The notes beneath the pieces were generated by a model, which was given only the letters and a program-made list of their open reading frames with translations, ran no database searches and was not told the DNA's origin. Positions 1 to 7,461 of a DNA stretch of 64,000 nucleotides are shown piece by piece (positions within the stretch are counted from its first letter, which is position 1; each line of letters starts with the position of its first letter). The stretch spans positions 10,445 to 74,444 of the forward strand of contig JAZNIJ010000190.1 in NCBI GenBank assembly GCA_045577455.1. The letters are read 5' to 3'. Both the position numbers and the translations under genes were made by a program. The DNA comes from SIG653 sp045577455. Lineage in GTDB: Bacteria; Bacillota; Clostridia; Oscillospirales; CAG-382.

Positions 1-127
1 TCAGAAAGAAGAGCAACCATCCAAACCAGGCGATGCTTCCAATACATGGACATTTGCAATTATAATGGTAGTTTCTGCTGCTGCCATAGTTGTTCTTGGT
101 TACAACCTTAAGAAAAAAGCAAAATAA
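1..127 (+). CDS. C-terminal end of a membrane-anchored surface protein (partial)
   Basis: An open frame enters from the left edge (codons from base 2) and stops with TAA at 125-127. The visible tail is a short acidic and proline-containing stretch (KEEQPSKPGD), one hydrophobic segment of about 20 residues and a basic end (NLKKKAK). That layout is typical of a C-terminal membrane anchor on an exported Gram-positive protein. No LPXTG-like motif is seen just before the helix, so sortase processing is not supported. The same tail architecture recurs in the surface protein at 40948-42597. The function of the missing part cannot be judged. Confidence 0.7.
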   Translation, partial: QKEEQPSKPGDASNTWTFAIIMVVSAAAIVVLGYNLKKKAK

Positions 128-207
128 TTAGCGTGTAGCAAAAAATTCATGTAAAGCGTAAACATCAAGTTTAGCTTTAATCCAAAACAGAATATAACTT
201 TATTGCT

Positions 208-236
208 TGTCTCATATGGTAAACCCATATGAGACA
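208..236. terminator. 12-bp perfect hairpin after the partial surface protein
   Basis: TGTCTCATATGG (208-219) and CCATATGAGACA (225-236) form a perfect 12-bp stem with a 5-base loop. There is no T-run on either side, so it is a candidate terminator or mRNA 3-prime stabiliser rather than a classical intrinsic terminator. The rest of 128-399 shows nothing else clear. Confidence 0.5.
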
Positions 237-399
237 GCATTAAATCATAAATGTTAAGTAATTTTAATTTTTGGGTTAAAAAACATTGGCAAACAACTGG
301 AAAATCCGTGTTTTTGTTAATGCGTTACCCTTAGTATCCCGAATAAAACCAATATTTTGAATGGGTTTTCAGATTGACTTAAAAAGGGGTGAGTTGCAA

Positions 400-1395
400 A
401 TGAAAAAAACAACAAGAACAATAGTCAAAGGCGTAATAGTTATTTTGTCTTTGATTTTTGTTATTTCAGCTATCGCTTTGGCTATCAATATATGGGATGA
501 AAATAATGGAAAATATGAAACGAGCGAGGACGAAGCCGATAAAGTTCTTGAACATAACGGAAAAAAATACGACCTCCGTTCTGATGTAGAAACATTCCTT
601 GTTATAGGGCTGGACAAGTTTTCGGAAGATATAAACAACACATCCTATGAAAATGACCAAATGGCAGATTTTGTTACCCTTTTAGTTGTTGATAACCAAA
701 ACAAAAAATGGGAAGCAATTCAGTTTAACAGAGATACAATGGTGGATTGCAACGATTTGGGAGTTGCAGGTCAAGTTATTTCAACTGAAAAGAAACAATT
801 AGCTTATGCTCACACTCAGGGAAACGGCAAAGAAGTCAGTTGCAGAAATGTTTCAGATTCCATATCAAAGCTCTTGTATGGCGTTGATGTTTCTCATTAT
901 CTTTCACTCACAATGAGCGCAGTTGAAAAATATAATGATATGGTTGGTGGTGTTGAAGTTGAGATTCTCGACGATTTCACAGGCGTTAACGATGAGCTTA
1001 TCAAAGGAACTGTTATGACTCTTAACGGAAAGCAGGCGCTTTCATATGTAAGAGAGCGTAAGGGTATGGAAGACAGCTCAAATGTTGCGAGAATGACTCG
1101 TCAGCGTCAATATCTCAAAGCGTTGTATGAAAAAAGCGTAAAATGCGCCAATGAAAACGAAAATTTCATTAAAGAATCAGCGGCAAGCGTTGCAGAAGAT
1201 GCTGTATCAAATCTTTCGTCAGGCAGATTAGAAACACTACTTGAAAAGCTCTCTGAATATGAGTTTGTTGTATTGCACAACCTTGAGGGCGAAAATAAGG
1301 TTGGCGAAAAATATATGGAGTTTTACCCTGATGAAGATGCTTTAAAAGAGCTTGTTATTTCTCTCTTTTATAAAGAAGTTGGCGAAGGAAAATAA
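400..1395 (+). CDS. LytR-CpsA-Psr (LCP) family protein
   Basis: The protein is 331 residues. LCP proteins are membrane-anchored phosphotransferases that attach teichoic acid or capsule glycans from undecaprenyl carriers to peptidoglycan. A single N-terminal membrane helix (about residues 8-28) is followed by an extracellular LCP domain. Recognisable blocks are FLVIGLD, the catalytic-type NRDTMV arginine motif, the YNDMVGGVEVEI block, and LNGKQALSYVRERKG followed by RMTRQRQY. The start at 400 is preferred over an in-frame ATG at 361 because AAAGGGGTGAG lies just upstream and the helix then sits at the N-terminus. The next gene is a sugar-nucleotide dehydratase, which fits a cell-wall or exopolysaccharide role. 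The acceptor glycan cannot be read from sequence. Confidence 0.9.
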   Translation: MKKTTRTIVKGVIVILSLIFVISAIALAINIWDENNGKYETSEDEADKVLEHNGKKYDLRSDVETFLVIGLDKFSEDINNTSYENDQMADFVTLLVVDNQNKKWEAIQFNRDTMVDCNDLGVAGQVISTEKKQLAYAHTQGNGKEVSCRNVSDSISKLLYGVDVSHYLSLTMSAVEKYNDMVGGVEVEILDDFTGVNDELIKGTVMTLNGKQALSYVRERKGMEDSSNVARMTRQRQYLKALYEKSVKCANENENFIKESAASVAEDAVSNLSSGRLETLLEKLSEYEFVVLHNLEGENKVGEKYMEFYPDEDALKELVISLFYKEVGEGK

Positions 1396-1413
1396 TTCCT
1401 TGGTAACAAATTC

Positions 1414-1541
1414 AAAACCAATGGTTTTAATGTGATAACGATTTTAAATCCAATCCTTTTAATATGATAACAATTTTAAACCCGATGGTTTTGATGTGAA
1501 AGTAAACTCATAACCAATGTTTTTTAATGCATAAGGTGATT
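1414..1541. repeat. Four degenerate 32-bp tandem repeats
   Basis: Between the LCP gene and the dehydratase gene the motif AAAACCAATGGTTTTAATGT (first copy at 1414) recurs at 1446, 1478 and 1510 with a strict 32-bp period. The copies are diverged (AAATCCAATCC, AAACCCGATGG, ATAACCAATGT). Each carries an AACCnATGGTTT-like imperfect palindrome. No open frame or promoter is apparent inside. Confidence 0.75.
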
Positions 1542-1583
1542 TAAATAACAATATGAAGAAAATAAAGAAATGGAGGATGAAAA

Positions 1584-3524
1584 ATGAAAACACATAGAGT
1601 GCGTTGGCAACTTTTCTTTTATGACTGTTTTATTTTTGCATCTATCATCCTTCTATTGTTGTATATATATAAAGGTACAGACCTTACTTATGAGGGAAAA
1701 TTATTTCAGCTTGGTATATCTTTTTGTTCCCTTTTTGGCATAAGATTTCTTTGTGGAATATATTCCCTTATCTGGAGATACGGTGGAATTCAGTGCTACA
1801 TACGGCTCTTAATATCAGACTTTTTCTCCTTTATTTTATATAGCTTTGTGGATTTATTCTTGGTAGAGGGATACTCTATAACCTTTGGAAATATGATTTC
1901 CATCATAACCTTAAACACTCTGTTCTCACTTGCTTTGAGAATGATGTATAGATATGCTTATAAATGCAAAAACTCCAAAACAAGGTTAGGGCGGTTTCTC
2001 AAGGTTCTTTTGAAGATTTTCGCAAACCCGAAAATCGCAAAAGAAAACGATACGCAGATAGTTAAAACAAATGTTGCAATAATCGGTGCAGGTAGAGTTG
2101 GTGTAATTTTAGCAGAAGAACTTCTCAATAACGCTTATTCAACCTATTCGCCCTGTTGTTTTGTTGATATCGACAAGAATAAAACAGGAAGAAGCATTTT
2201 CGGCTTGCCCGTTTATTATGCAGAAACTCTTTCCTTTGAGCAGTTGCGGGAAATGGGAGTTCAAGAGGTTATTTTTGCAATTCCCAACCTTAGCGAAGAA
2301 AAGCGAAAAGAATTGTTTAACAGATATTTTTCAAGGGGTTTCAAAATTAAATCCTATGACTATCCAACAGTTCATTCCGTTGGAGATAAGCGTCAATTGA
2401 GAGAGTTTGATATAGAAGACCTTCTTTTCAGAAATCCCGTCGTTATGTCCGATGAATTGCTCTCATCATATTATAAAGACAAGGTTGTTCTTATAACAGG
2501 CGGCGGCGGTTCAATCGGGTCTGAGCTTTGCCGTCAGCTTGCTAAAGTATCTCCCAAAAGAATTATAATAGTTGATATTTGCGAAAACGGTGCATACGAT
2601 GTTCAGCAAGAATTGAAAATAGCATACGGAGCAAAGTTAGATCTGCGTATTGAAATCGTTTCAATAACAAATAAAAACGGTATGAAGCGTGTTTTTGAAG
2701 CACACCGTCCTCAGATAGTTATCAATGCGGCGGCGCATAAGCACGTTCCACTTATGGAGAATAACTGCATAGAAGCAGTTGAAAACAATGTTTTTGGAAC
2801 AAAGATTCTCATTGACCTTTGCGAAGAATACGGAACGAGCCACTTTATGATGGTTTCAACGGATAAGGCAGTTAACCCAACAAATGTAATGGGCGCAACA
2901 AAGCGTATGTGCGAAATGATCGTTCAGAGCGCAAGCACTCATAATAAGGTTAAATGCAGTTTAACAAGGTTTGGAAATGTTCTCGGCTCTGCCGGCTCCG
3001 TTATCCCTCTTTTTAAGAGACAGATTGCAAACGGTGGACCTATAACCATTACGGATAAAAGAATTATCCGATACTTTATGACTATCCCCGAGGCATCACA
3101 GCTTGTTTTGCAGTCGGGCGCAATGTCTAAAAACGGTGAGCTTTTTGTTCTCGATATGGGACAACCTGTAAAAATTCTTGATCTTGCCGAAAATATGATT
3201 CGTTTATCGGGCGCAAGGGATATAAAGATTATTGAAACAGGGCTTCGTCCCGGTGAAAAGCTGTATGAAGAGCTTCTTATAAAAACAGAGGAGCTTGACC
3301 AGACAGATAACACCTTGATATTCATCGAGCGAGATGCTCCTCTCGGTAAAGAAGCAATTGACGAAAAGCTTGATATACTGAGAAGTGCTTGTGCAATAAG
3401 CGACGATGCGGTTAAAGAGGCGTTGCATATGGTTGTTCCAACATACAAAACTCCCGAAGCGGTTAACTCCAAGGCGGAAGAATCTTACGAAATGGCAATT
3501 CAGAAAAAGCTCTCCATTGTTTAA
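1584..3524 (+). CDS. Membrane-bound nucleotide-sugar 4,6-dehydratase (WbpM/CapD/PglF type)
   Basis: The protein is 646 residues, the usual length of the long WbpM-like class. Four or five membrane segments occupy about residues 10-125. A first Rossmann-like domain follows (VAIIGAGRVG, near 175), then the catalytic extended-SDR domain with VLITGGGGSIGSE near 300. The catalytic region reads STDKAVNPTNVMGATKR, with Met where classical SDRs have Tyr, as is known for this long family. These enzymes make UDP-4-keto-6-deoxy-HexNAc for capsule, glycan or bacillosamine-type sugars. GGAGG lies about 10 bases before the ATG. The neighbouring LCP protein supports an envelope-glycan role. Exact stereochemistry (retaining or inverting) is undetermined. 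Confidence 0.9.
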   Translation: MKTHRVRWQLFFYDCFIFASIILLLLYIYKGTDLTYEGKLFQLGISFCSLFGIRFLCGIYSLIWRYGGIQCYIRLLISDFFSFILYSFVDLFLVEGYSITFGNMISIITLNTLFSLALRMMYRYAYKCKNSKTRLGRFLKVLLKIFANPKIAKENDTQIVKTNVAIIGAGRVGVILAEELLNNAYSTYSPCCFVDIDKNKTGRSIFGLPVYYAETLSFEQLREMGVQEVIFAIPNLSEEKRKELFNRYFSRGFKIKSYDYPTVHSVGDKRQLREFDIEDLLFRNPVVMSDELLSSYYKDKVVLITGGGGSIGSELCRQLAKVSPKRIIIVDICENGAYDVQQELKIAYGAKLDLRIEIVSITNKNGMKRVFEAHRPQIVINAAAHKHVPLMENNCIEAVENNVFGTKILIDLCEEYGTSHFMMVSTDKAVNPTNVMGATKRMCEMIVQSASTHNKVKCSLTRFGNVLGSAGSVIPLFKRQIANGGPITITDKRIIRYFMTIPEASQLVLQSGAMSKNGELFVLDMGQPVKILDLAENMIRLSGARDIKIIETGLRPGEKLYEELLIKTEELDQTDNTLIFIERDAPLGKEAIDEKLDILRSACAISDDAVKEALHMVVPTYKTPEAVNSKAEESYEMAIQKKLSIV

Positions 3525-3610
3525 GAAAGCTCTTAATTGTTTAATGCTCTTTACACGGAGTGGGCTTTGGAAGAATATATAAAATATTCAAAAAATAATA
3601 GTTTAAAATC

Positions 3611-3648
3611 AGCAACCTTGAATTGAAATTTTCAGGGTTGCTTTTTTA
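3611..3648 (+). terminator. Intrinsic terminator after the dehydratase gene
   Basis: AGCAACC (3611-3617) pairs with GGTTGCT (3636-3642), extended inside by TGAA/TTCA, and is followed directly by a run of T. This is a standard rho-independent terminator closing the LCP-dehydratase region. The stretch 3650-3840 holds nothing else I can identify. Confidence 0.85.
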
Positions 3649-3840
3649 TATAAGTTTGGTGTTTTGAAATATATTTCAGTGTTGATTTTATATAAGTGTG
3701 ATGGTTTTAAAGCATAGTAGATTTGAAATGTATTTTGGGTATTTTTGTAAGATACAACCACCGAAAAATACCTTCAGAAAAATTTATGCATATAATAAGA
3801 AAAAGGAATAAATATTAACATAAAAAATTTCATTTGTATA

Positions 3841-3869
3841 TTGACTTTTTAGCCCTTTCGGGGTATAAT
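3841..3869 (+). promoter_or_regulatory. Sigma-A promoter of the aspS-gatCAB operon
   Basis: TTGACT at 3841-3846, a 17-bp spacer and TATAAT at 3864-3869. It lies directly upstream of the T-box leader, so transcription should begin near 3876. Confidence 0.9.
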
Positions 3870-3875
3870 TCCAAA

Positions 3876-4094
3876 TGGAGATTCTGTTTTTTTGGAAAGC
3901 TGGTCAGGGAGTCTGCGTCATGGACTGAAAGCGCAGGTTACAGCGAGTAGTAAACAGGGAACACTCTTAGATTTATAAAAATCGGAAATATCAGTTAATT
4001 AAGAGGAGATGCAAATCTCAAACAACGGATGGCACCGCGGGCAAACAAGCTCGTTCCGATTGGATTATTTCCGGGAAATAGCATGGAGGAAAAA
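3876..4094 (+). ncRNA. T-box leader controlling aspS-gatCAB
   Basis: The roughly 220-nt leader carries the T-box hallmark GATGGCACCGCG near 4027-4038. Around it an antiterminator-like fold is visible: AACG/CGTT closing the lower helix and GGGC/GCTC the upper helix. Upstream, a stem-loop CTGCG...CGCAG (about 3913-3935) has an ATGG...TGAAAG loop like the stem I apical region. The likely specifier stretch is CAGGGAACAC near 3955-3964. It contains AAC (Asn) overlapping GAA (Glu) but no convincing GAC (Asp) codon. This suits an operon that makes Asn-tRNA through AspRS plus GatCAB. I see no terminator hairpin with a T-run between the antiterminator and the aspS start. Confidence 0.85.
4085..4089 (+). 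promoter_or_regulatory. Ribosome binding site fixing the aspS start
   Basis: GGAGG at 4085-4089 stands five bases before ATG 4095. It rules out the longer in-frame reading that would begin at 4029 inside the T-box sequence. Confidence 0.85.
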
Positions 4095-5870
4095 ATGCTA
4101 AGAACACATCATTTGGGCGAACTCAGACCTGAAAACGTTGGCGAGAAGGTACGCCTTTCAGGTTGGGTTGAAACTATCAGAGACCATGGCGGAGTTATTT
4201 TTGTTGACTTGAGAGACCATTACGGCGTAACTCAGGTTGTTATGAATGACGAAAAGCTCATGGATGGCGTAAACCGTGAAACCGTTATTTCCGTAACGGG
4301 AGATGTACGGCTTCGTGATGCTGAAACAGTAAATCCAAAGCTGGAAACAGGTCTCGTTGAGGTTTATGCAGAAACTCTTGAAATTTTAGGTACTTGCAAA
4401 AACATGCTTCCTTTTGAAATTTCCGATTCCAAAGGAATAAGAGAAGATGTAAGACTTAAATACCGCTACCTCGATTTGCGTAATCCCGAAATTCATAAAA
4501 ATATCTTGCTTCGTTCAAAGGTAATCAGCTTCCTCAGACGCCAGATGGAAGAATTGGGATTTGTTGAAATTCAAACTCCAATTTTAACCGCTTCTTCTCC
4601 CGAGGGTGCAAGAGACTACCTCGTTCCAAGCAGAAAACATAAGGGCAAGTTTTACGCATTGCCACAAGCACCTCAGCAGTTTAAACAGCTTCTTATGGTG
4701 TCGGGCTTTGATAAATATTTCCAGATAGCACCCTGCTTCAGAGACGAGGACGCTCGTCAGGACAGAAGCCCGGGGGAATTCTATCAGCTTGACTTTGAAA
4801 TGGCTTTTGCAGAGCAGGAAGATGTTTTTGCTGTAGCAGAAAAAGTGCTTTACGAAACCTTTAAAAAGTTCACAAACAAAAAGGTTTCTCCTCCTCCTTT
4901 CAAACGCTTCACATATAAGGAAGCAATGCTTAAATACGGCTCCGATAAGCCCGACCTGAGAAACCCCCTCATTATTCAGGACCTTACAGAATTCTTTGCA
5001 AAGAACGAATTCCTTACAATAAACGGAAGAACAATTCCATTTAAGAATAAGTTGGTTCGTGGTATCGTTGCAAACTATCTTGTTAAGAAAGATGGAGACG
5101 GAGACGGCAAAAAGGCGTTTGAAAAGGCAATTGACGCTTATTCAAGAAGCATTGGTATGAAGTTTGGTATCGGTTATATCAACCTTGAAAACGGCGAATA
5201 CAAAGGTCCTATTGCAAAATTCCTCACAGAGGAACAGAAAGCAGAGCTTACAGAGCTTGTTGGAATTAAAGAGGGTGAATCACTTTTCTTTATCAGCGAT
5301 AACGCAAATGTTATAGACCGTCTTTCGGGCGAAATGAGAAAATGGATCGGAAACGAGCTTGGACTTATTAAGGATGACAGCTTTGAATTCTGCTATATCG
5401 TTGATTTCCCAATGTATGAGCTTAACCCCGATACAAACAAAATAGACTTTACTCATAACCCATTCTCAATGCCACAGGGCGGACTTGATGCCCTTAACAA
5501 TAAAGACCCGTTGGAAATACTTGCATATCAGTATGATATAGTATGTAACGGTATAGAGCTTTCTTCGGGTGCTGTAAGAAATCATAGCCCCGAAATTATG
5601 AAAAAGGCGTTTGCAATTGCAGGATATTCCGAAGAAGAATTGGCAAAACGCTTTGGCGCACTCTATACAGCGTTCCAGTACGGCGCACCTCCACACGCAG
5701 GTATGGCTCCCGGTGTTGACCGTATGATAATGCTTCTCGCAGACGAAGATACAATAAGAGATGTAATTGCATTCCCACTTAACGGAAACGCCCAAGACCT
5801 CCTTCTTGGCGCACCCGGTGAAGTTACAGAAATGCAGTTGAGAGAAGCAAATATCAAAATCAGAGACTAA
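4095..5870 (+). CDS. aspS: Aspartyl-tRNA synthetase, probably non-discriminating
   Basis: The protein is 591 residues, the normal bacterial AspRS length. An N-terminal OB-fold anticodon-binding domain (about 1-105) is followed by a class II catalytic core with motif 2 (FRDEDARQDRSPGEFYQLD), the bacterial insertion, and motif 3 (GMAPGVDRMIMLL). His31, in the sequence RDHGG, matches the residue reported in bacterial non-discriminating AspRS that also charge tRNA-Asn. The clustered gatCAB genes, which would amidate Asp-tRNA-Asn, agree with that reading. The T-box leader upstream makes the whole operon responsive to uncharged tRNA. The enzyme acts in the cytoplasm. Confidence 0.95.
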   Translation: MLRTHHLGELRPENVGEKVRLSGWVETIRDHGGVIFVDLRDHYGVTQVVMNDEKLMDGVNRETVISVTGDVRLRDAETVNPKLETGLVEVYAETLEILGTCKNMLPFEISDSKGIREDVRLKYRYLDLRNPEIHKNILLRSKVISFLRRQMEELGFVEIQTPILTASSPEGARDYLVPSRKHKGKFYALPQAPQQFKQLLMVSGFDKYFQIAPCFRDEDARQDRSPGEFYQLDFEMAFAEQEDVFAVAEKVLYETFKKFTNKKVSPPPFKRFTYKEAMLKYGSDKPDLRNPLIIQDLTEFFAKNEFLTINGRTIPFKNKLVRGIVANYLVKKDGDGDGKKAFEKAIDAYSRSIGMKFGIGYINLENGEYKGPIAKFLTEEQKAELTELVGIKEGESLFFISDNANVIDRLSGEMRKWIGNELGLIKDDSFEFCYIVDFPMYELNPDTNKIDFTHNPFSMPQGGLDALNNKDPLEILAYQYDIVCNGIELSSGAVRNHSPEIMKKAFAIAGYSEEELAKRFGALYTAFQYGAPPHAGMAPGVDRMIMLLADEDTIRDVIAFPLNGNAQDLLLGAPGEVTEMQLREANIKIRD

Positions 5871-5887
5871 AATAACTTTTTTGGAGA

Positions 5888-5929
5888 GATAAAGCAAGTT
5901 TTAACCAATAACGGTAAACTTGCTTTATC
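5888..5929. terminator. 14-bp perfect hairpin between aspS and gatC
   Basis: GATAAAGCAAGTTT (5888-5901) pairs perfectly with AAACTTGCTTTATC (5916-5929) around a 14-base loop. There is no T-run after it. A second small hairpin (TTTGCCGT/ACGGTAAA type) follows near 5943-5960. It could attenuate read-through into gatC or mark an RNA processing site that sets different aspS and gat levels. Confidence 0.55.
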
Positions 5930-5997
5930 GTGAGTATAGAATGTTTGCCGTTGACGGTAAAATTGAAAGACAGATTTAATTATCAGAAGGTATATAT

Positions 5998-6279
5998 ATG
6001 ACAAAAGAAACATTTGTTGCTTTAACAAAGCTGAATCGCCTTTCTCTGTCTGAAACGGAAGAAGCAAAGGTTATGGAGTTTTTTGCCTGTTTGGAAAAGG
6101 GCGAAGAAGCACTTTGCGATGTATCAACAGAGGGGCTTGAAGTTATGGTTCATCTCAACGACCTTTCCAACATCCTCAGGGAAGATGTTGAAGTGAAGAA
6201 CTATACAAGGGATGAGCTTCAGGAACACGCACCTGAATCATACGACGGATATTGGCAAGTGCCTCGTCTTGTGGATTAA
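5998..6279 (+). CDS. gatC: GatC subunit of the aspartyl/glutamyl-tRNA amidotransferase
   Basis: The protein is 93 residues, typical for GatC, the small strap that wraps GatA and GatB. The N-terminal portion (ALTKLNRLSLSETEEAKV) matches the GatC helix pattern, and the C-terminal part ends with the usual loop (LREDVEV...YWQVPRLVD) corresponding to the family's FxVPkvl tail. AGAAGG precedes the ATG. It lies 127 bp after aspS and 12 bp before gatA. Confidence 0.9.
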   Translation: MTKETFVALTKLNRLSLSETEEAKVMEFFACLEKGEEALCDVSTEGLEVMVHLNDLSNILREDVEVKNYTRDELQEHAPESYDGYWQVPRLVD

Positions 6280-6291
6280 GGAGGGTGTATT

Positions 6292-7461
6292 ATGTATATA
6301 ACAGAACTTAATAAAAACGGAAATGTTGCCCTTGAAGATACAATTTTGTATAAGGGTGTACCTGCAACAGCAGGTTCAAAAATGCTTGAGAAATTTATAC
6401 CACTTCACAATGCAGAAGTTGCAGACCGTCTTGAAAAGGCAGGTTATGTTATCTCGGGCAAGGTGAATGTGGGCGAATTCGGGTTTGACCTCCTTGGGGA
6501 AACATCCTTTAAGGGTGAAGAAAAGGACGAAAACGGAAACCTTGTTTCTGCGTCTTCTGTTCTTGTTAAAAACGGACTTAAGGGAGTTATTTCTGTTGCA
6601 CTTAACGGAGCTTCTGTAAGAGGGGCAGCACTTGGAAATACAGTTTTTGTTAAACCCACCTATGGAACAGTTTCTCGTTATGGAATTATTCCCTGTGCTT
6701 GTTCATCAGAGCAGGTTGGGGTTCATGCAAAAAGTGTTAAAGATGCAGTTGAGCTTCTTTCCGTAATTTCAGGTTATGATTCCAAGGACGGCACTTCGCT
6801 TCCGACTGAAAAATACGATTACACATATGAAAAATGCGTAAAGGGTATGAAGGTTTGCGTTCCAACAGAATATATGGAAAAAGTTTCCGATTCTGTTAAG
6901 GCGAAAATCAAAAATGCAATAGAATCCCTTGAAAAGGGCGGTGCAACTGTTGAGTATGTCAGCTTTGCCGATTATGAAGCGGTTCAGGCGGCGTGGTTTA
7001 TCATGATGTGTGCTGAGAGCTGTAACAACCTTTCCCGTTACGAGGGCGTAAAGTTTGGATACAGAACAGCAGAGTATAACGATATTGAGGAGCTTTATAC
7101 AAAGTCAAGAACAGAAGCGTTTGGACTTTTAACAAAGTCGGTTATCCTTTATGGCTCTGATGTGCTTTCAAAGAACAGATATTTTTCTGCTTATGATAAA
7201 TCCCTTAAGGTAAGAAGGGCTGTAAGAAATTCTTTAAACGAACTTTTTGCAAAATACGATTTGATTTTAGCTCCCGTTTCATCTGAAACAGAGTATAAAG
7301 ATGCCGATATGGGTACAGTTTATAACGAAAGCTATTTCACCTCCCTTGGTATGATGATGGGGCTTCCAACCGTTGCTGTGGGCGGAGTACAGCTTATGGG
7401 TAACAGCTTCGGAGAGAAAAAGCTGTTTGCCGCCGCTGAACAATTGACGGAGGTAGAATAA
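6292..7461 (+). CDS. gatA: GatA-like subunit, truncated and with altered amidase catalytic motifs
   Basis: The protein has 389 residues against about 480 for normal GatA. The ATG is firmly placed by AGGAGG just upstream and by tight spacing from gatC, so about 60 N-terminal residues are truly absent. The amidase-signature fold is recognisable from KGVPATAGSKMLEKF and VISGKVNVGEFGFD, and from VKPTYGTVSRYG. Key motifs differ. The usual AIKDN catalytic Lys is replaced (ALEDT, Glu15). The glycine-rich GGSSGGSA loop is missing; only an SASS stretch with Ser88/Ser89 stands near it. DTGGSIR is NGASVR, which keeps the presumed nucleophile Ser108. It ends overlapping gatB by one base. Either it is a divergent enzyme with rearranged chemistry or a structural partner with amidase activity lost. 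Confidence 0.85.
   Translation: MYITELNKNGNVALEDTILYKGVPATAGSKMLEKFIPLHNAEVADRLEKAGYVISGKVNVGEFGFDLLGETSFKGEEKDENGNLVSASSVLVKNGLKGVISVALNGASVRGAALGNTVFVKPTYGTVSRYGIIPCACSSEQVGVHAKSVKDAVELLSVISGYDSKDGTSLPTEKYDYTYEKCVKGMKVCVPTEYMEKVSDSVKAKIKNAIESLEKGGATVEYVSFADYEAVQAAWFIMMCAESCNNLSRYEGVKFGYRTAEYNDIEELYTKSRTEAFGLLTKSVILYGSDVLSKNRYFSAYDKSLKVRRAVRNSLNELFAKYDLILAPVSSETEYKDADMGTVYNESYFTSLGMMMGLPTVAVGGVQLMGNSFGEKKLFAAAEQLTEVE

Noticed and set aside
2939..3472. A 177-codon minus-strand frame within the dehydratase gene
   Set aside because: It is a shadow frame of a conserved coding sequence.
4029..4094. A longer aspS reading from ATG 4029
   Set aside because: The ATG lies in the T-box bulge ATGGCACCGCG, and GGAGG places the true start at 4095.
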